64,000 nt of DNA from Pseudomonas sp. DG56-2 (GTDB lineage Bacteria; Pseudomonadota; Gammaproteobacteria; Pseudomonadales; Pseudomonadaceae). The DNA is taken from positions 5,482,001-5,546,000 of the forward strand of contig NZ_CP032311.1 of NCBI RefSeq assembly GCF_004803755.1. Reading direction: 5' to 3'. Within the stretch, counting starts at the first letter, position 1; the number at the start of each line of letters is the position of its first letter. The notes below the pieces were generated by a model, which was not told the DNA's origin, searched no databases, and saw nothing but the letters and a program-made list of their open reading frames with translations. Positions 63,403-64,000 of this stretch are shown here, piece by piece. Both the position numbers and the translations under genes were made by a program.

Positions 63403-63554
63403 ATGTACACACTCGGGACTGAGCGGCGATTCTAACCCGATCATCCCGGCCAGGGGAGCAAGCAAGGCCTCTGCCATGTAGCAATTTGTCGCTATTCACA
63501 TCGGCGCGCCAGGCATCGGGTTATACTCCCGCTCTTTTTTCCCGGAGCGACGTC

Positions 63555-64000
63555 ATGTCCCTGCCCAGCCTTCGTCTCAAAGCCAATGCCGATCGCCGCC
63601 TGCGCGCCGGCCACCTATGGGTCTACAGCAACGAAATCGACGTCGCCGCGACCCCGCTGCATGGCTTCAAGGCCGGCGACCAGGCTATCCTGGAAACCGC
63701 AGGTGGCAAGGCCCTGGGCGTCGTCGCCATGAGCCCGAACAACCTTATCTGTGCCCGCTTGCTGTCGCGTGACGCAAAGTTGGCGCTGGACAAATCGCTA
63801 CTGGTGCACCGCATCAACGTCGCCCTGTCACTGCGTGAACGCCTGTTCGACAAGCCGTTCTACCGCCTGGTGTACGGTGATTCCGATCTGCTGCCGGGGC
63901 TGGTAGTGGATCGTTTCGGCGATATCGTCGTTGTGCAGTTGGCCTCGGCCACCATGGAGCAGCATAAGGACGACGTTATCGCTGCGCTGGTCCAGGTGCT
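63555..64000 (+). CDS. rlmI: 23S rRNA methyltransferase RlmI-like, 3' end outside window
   Basis: The first 148 codons of a SAM-dependent RNA methyltransferase are visible; the gene runs off the window. The N-terminal PUA domain (LKANADRRLRAGHLWVYSNE) and the next part of the EEHEE domain (YGDSDLLPGLVVDRFGD) fit RlmI, which makes m5C1962 in 23S rRNA. The catalytic cysteines are outside the window, so the name rests on the N-terminal half. ATG 63555 follows CGGAG by about ten bases; the gene is divergent from the HDOD gene. Confidence 0.85.
   Translation, partial: MSLPSLRLKANADRRLRAGHLWVYSNEIDVAATPLHGFKAGDQAILETAGGKALGVVAMSPNNLICARLLSRDAKLALDKSLLVHRINVALSLRERLFDKPFYRLVYGDSDLLPGLVVDRFGDIVVVQLASATMEQHKDDVIAALVQV

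Overview
The window is about 64 kb of GC-rich, gene-dense chromosome. It has no rRNA, tRNA, CRISPR array, prophage or insertion sequence that I can see. Protein families, codon use and gene order point to Pseudomonas, most likely the P. putida group. The clues are intergenic REP elements of the GCGGGGCAAGCCCGC type, an AMIN-less PilQ and the gene order itself. Almost all genes are housekeeping genes. The first gene (thioredoxin) is cut at its 5' end and the last (RlmI-type methyltransferase) at its 3' end.

Block 1 (1-28.8 kb) matches, as I remember it, the order around PA5028-PA5052 of P. aeruginosa PAO1: trxC-like, orphan parA, LysR/MFS divergent pair, OB-fold periplasmic protein, hemE, gltD-gltB, the minus-strand operon pilM-pilN-pilOP-pilQ-aroK-aroB-damX, ponA, maeB, a secreted nuclease, rpmE, priA, argS and an FtsN-like SPOR protein. 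The type IV pilus alignment operon is reduced: PilO and PilP are one fused protein, and PilQ has lost its N-terminal AMIN domains.

Block 2 (30-64 kb) matches the order I recall for PA0395-PA0355: pilT, yggS, proC, yggT, metX-metW, DUF4426, rdgB, hemW, DUF3392, thiS-thiG-trmB, DUF423, mtgA, ftsY-ftsE-ftsX-rpoH, two M16 peptidase gene pairs around rsmD, a YheT-type hydrolase, sseA, a TetR regulator divergent from an aldehyde dehydrogenase/Tat-lipoprotein/GMC-oxidoreductase operon, coaD, a ferredoxin, ggt, mutM, an HDOD protein and rlmI. The junction of the two blocks (about 28.8-30.0 kb, with TM2 and NlpC/P60 genes) looks like a rearrangement point relative to PAO1.

Shared themes are cell envelope growth and division (PBP1A, MtgA, DamX, FtsN-like, FtsEX, NlpC/P60), nitrogen and amino-acid synthesis (GOGAT, ProC, MetXW, AroKB, MaeB), translation and RNA modification (L31, ArgRS, RsmD, TrmB, RlmI), repair and replication restart (PriA, MutM, RdgB) and heat-shock control (RpoH behind a good sigma-E-type promoter). 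No obviously undescribed large system is present. The most unusual points are the PilO-PilP fusion with the short PilQ, a transcription terminator that doubles as signal-peptide coding sequence, the duplicated M16 pairs, the Tat-lipoprotein/GMC module and several unassigned inverted repeats.
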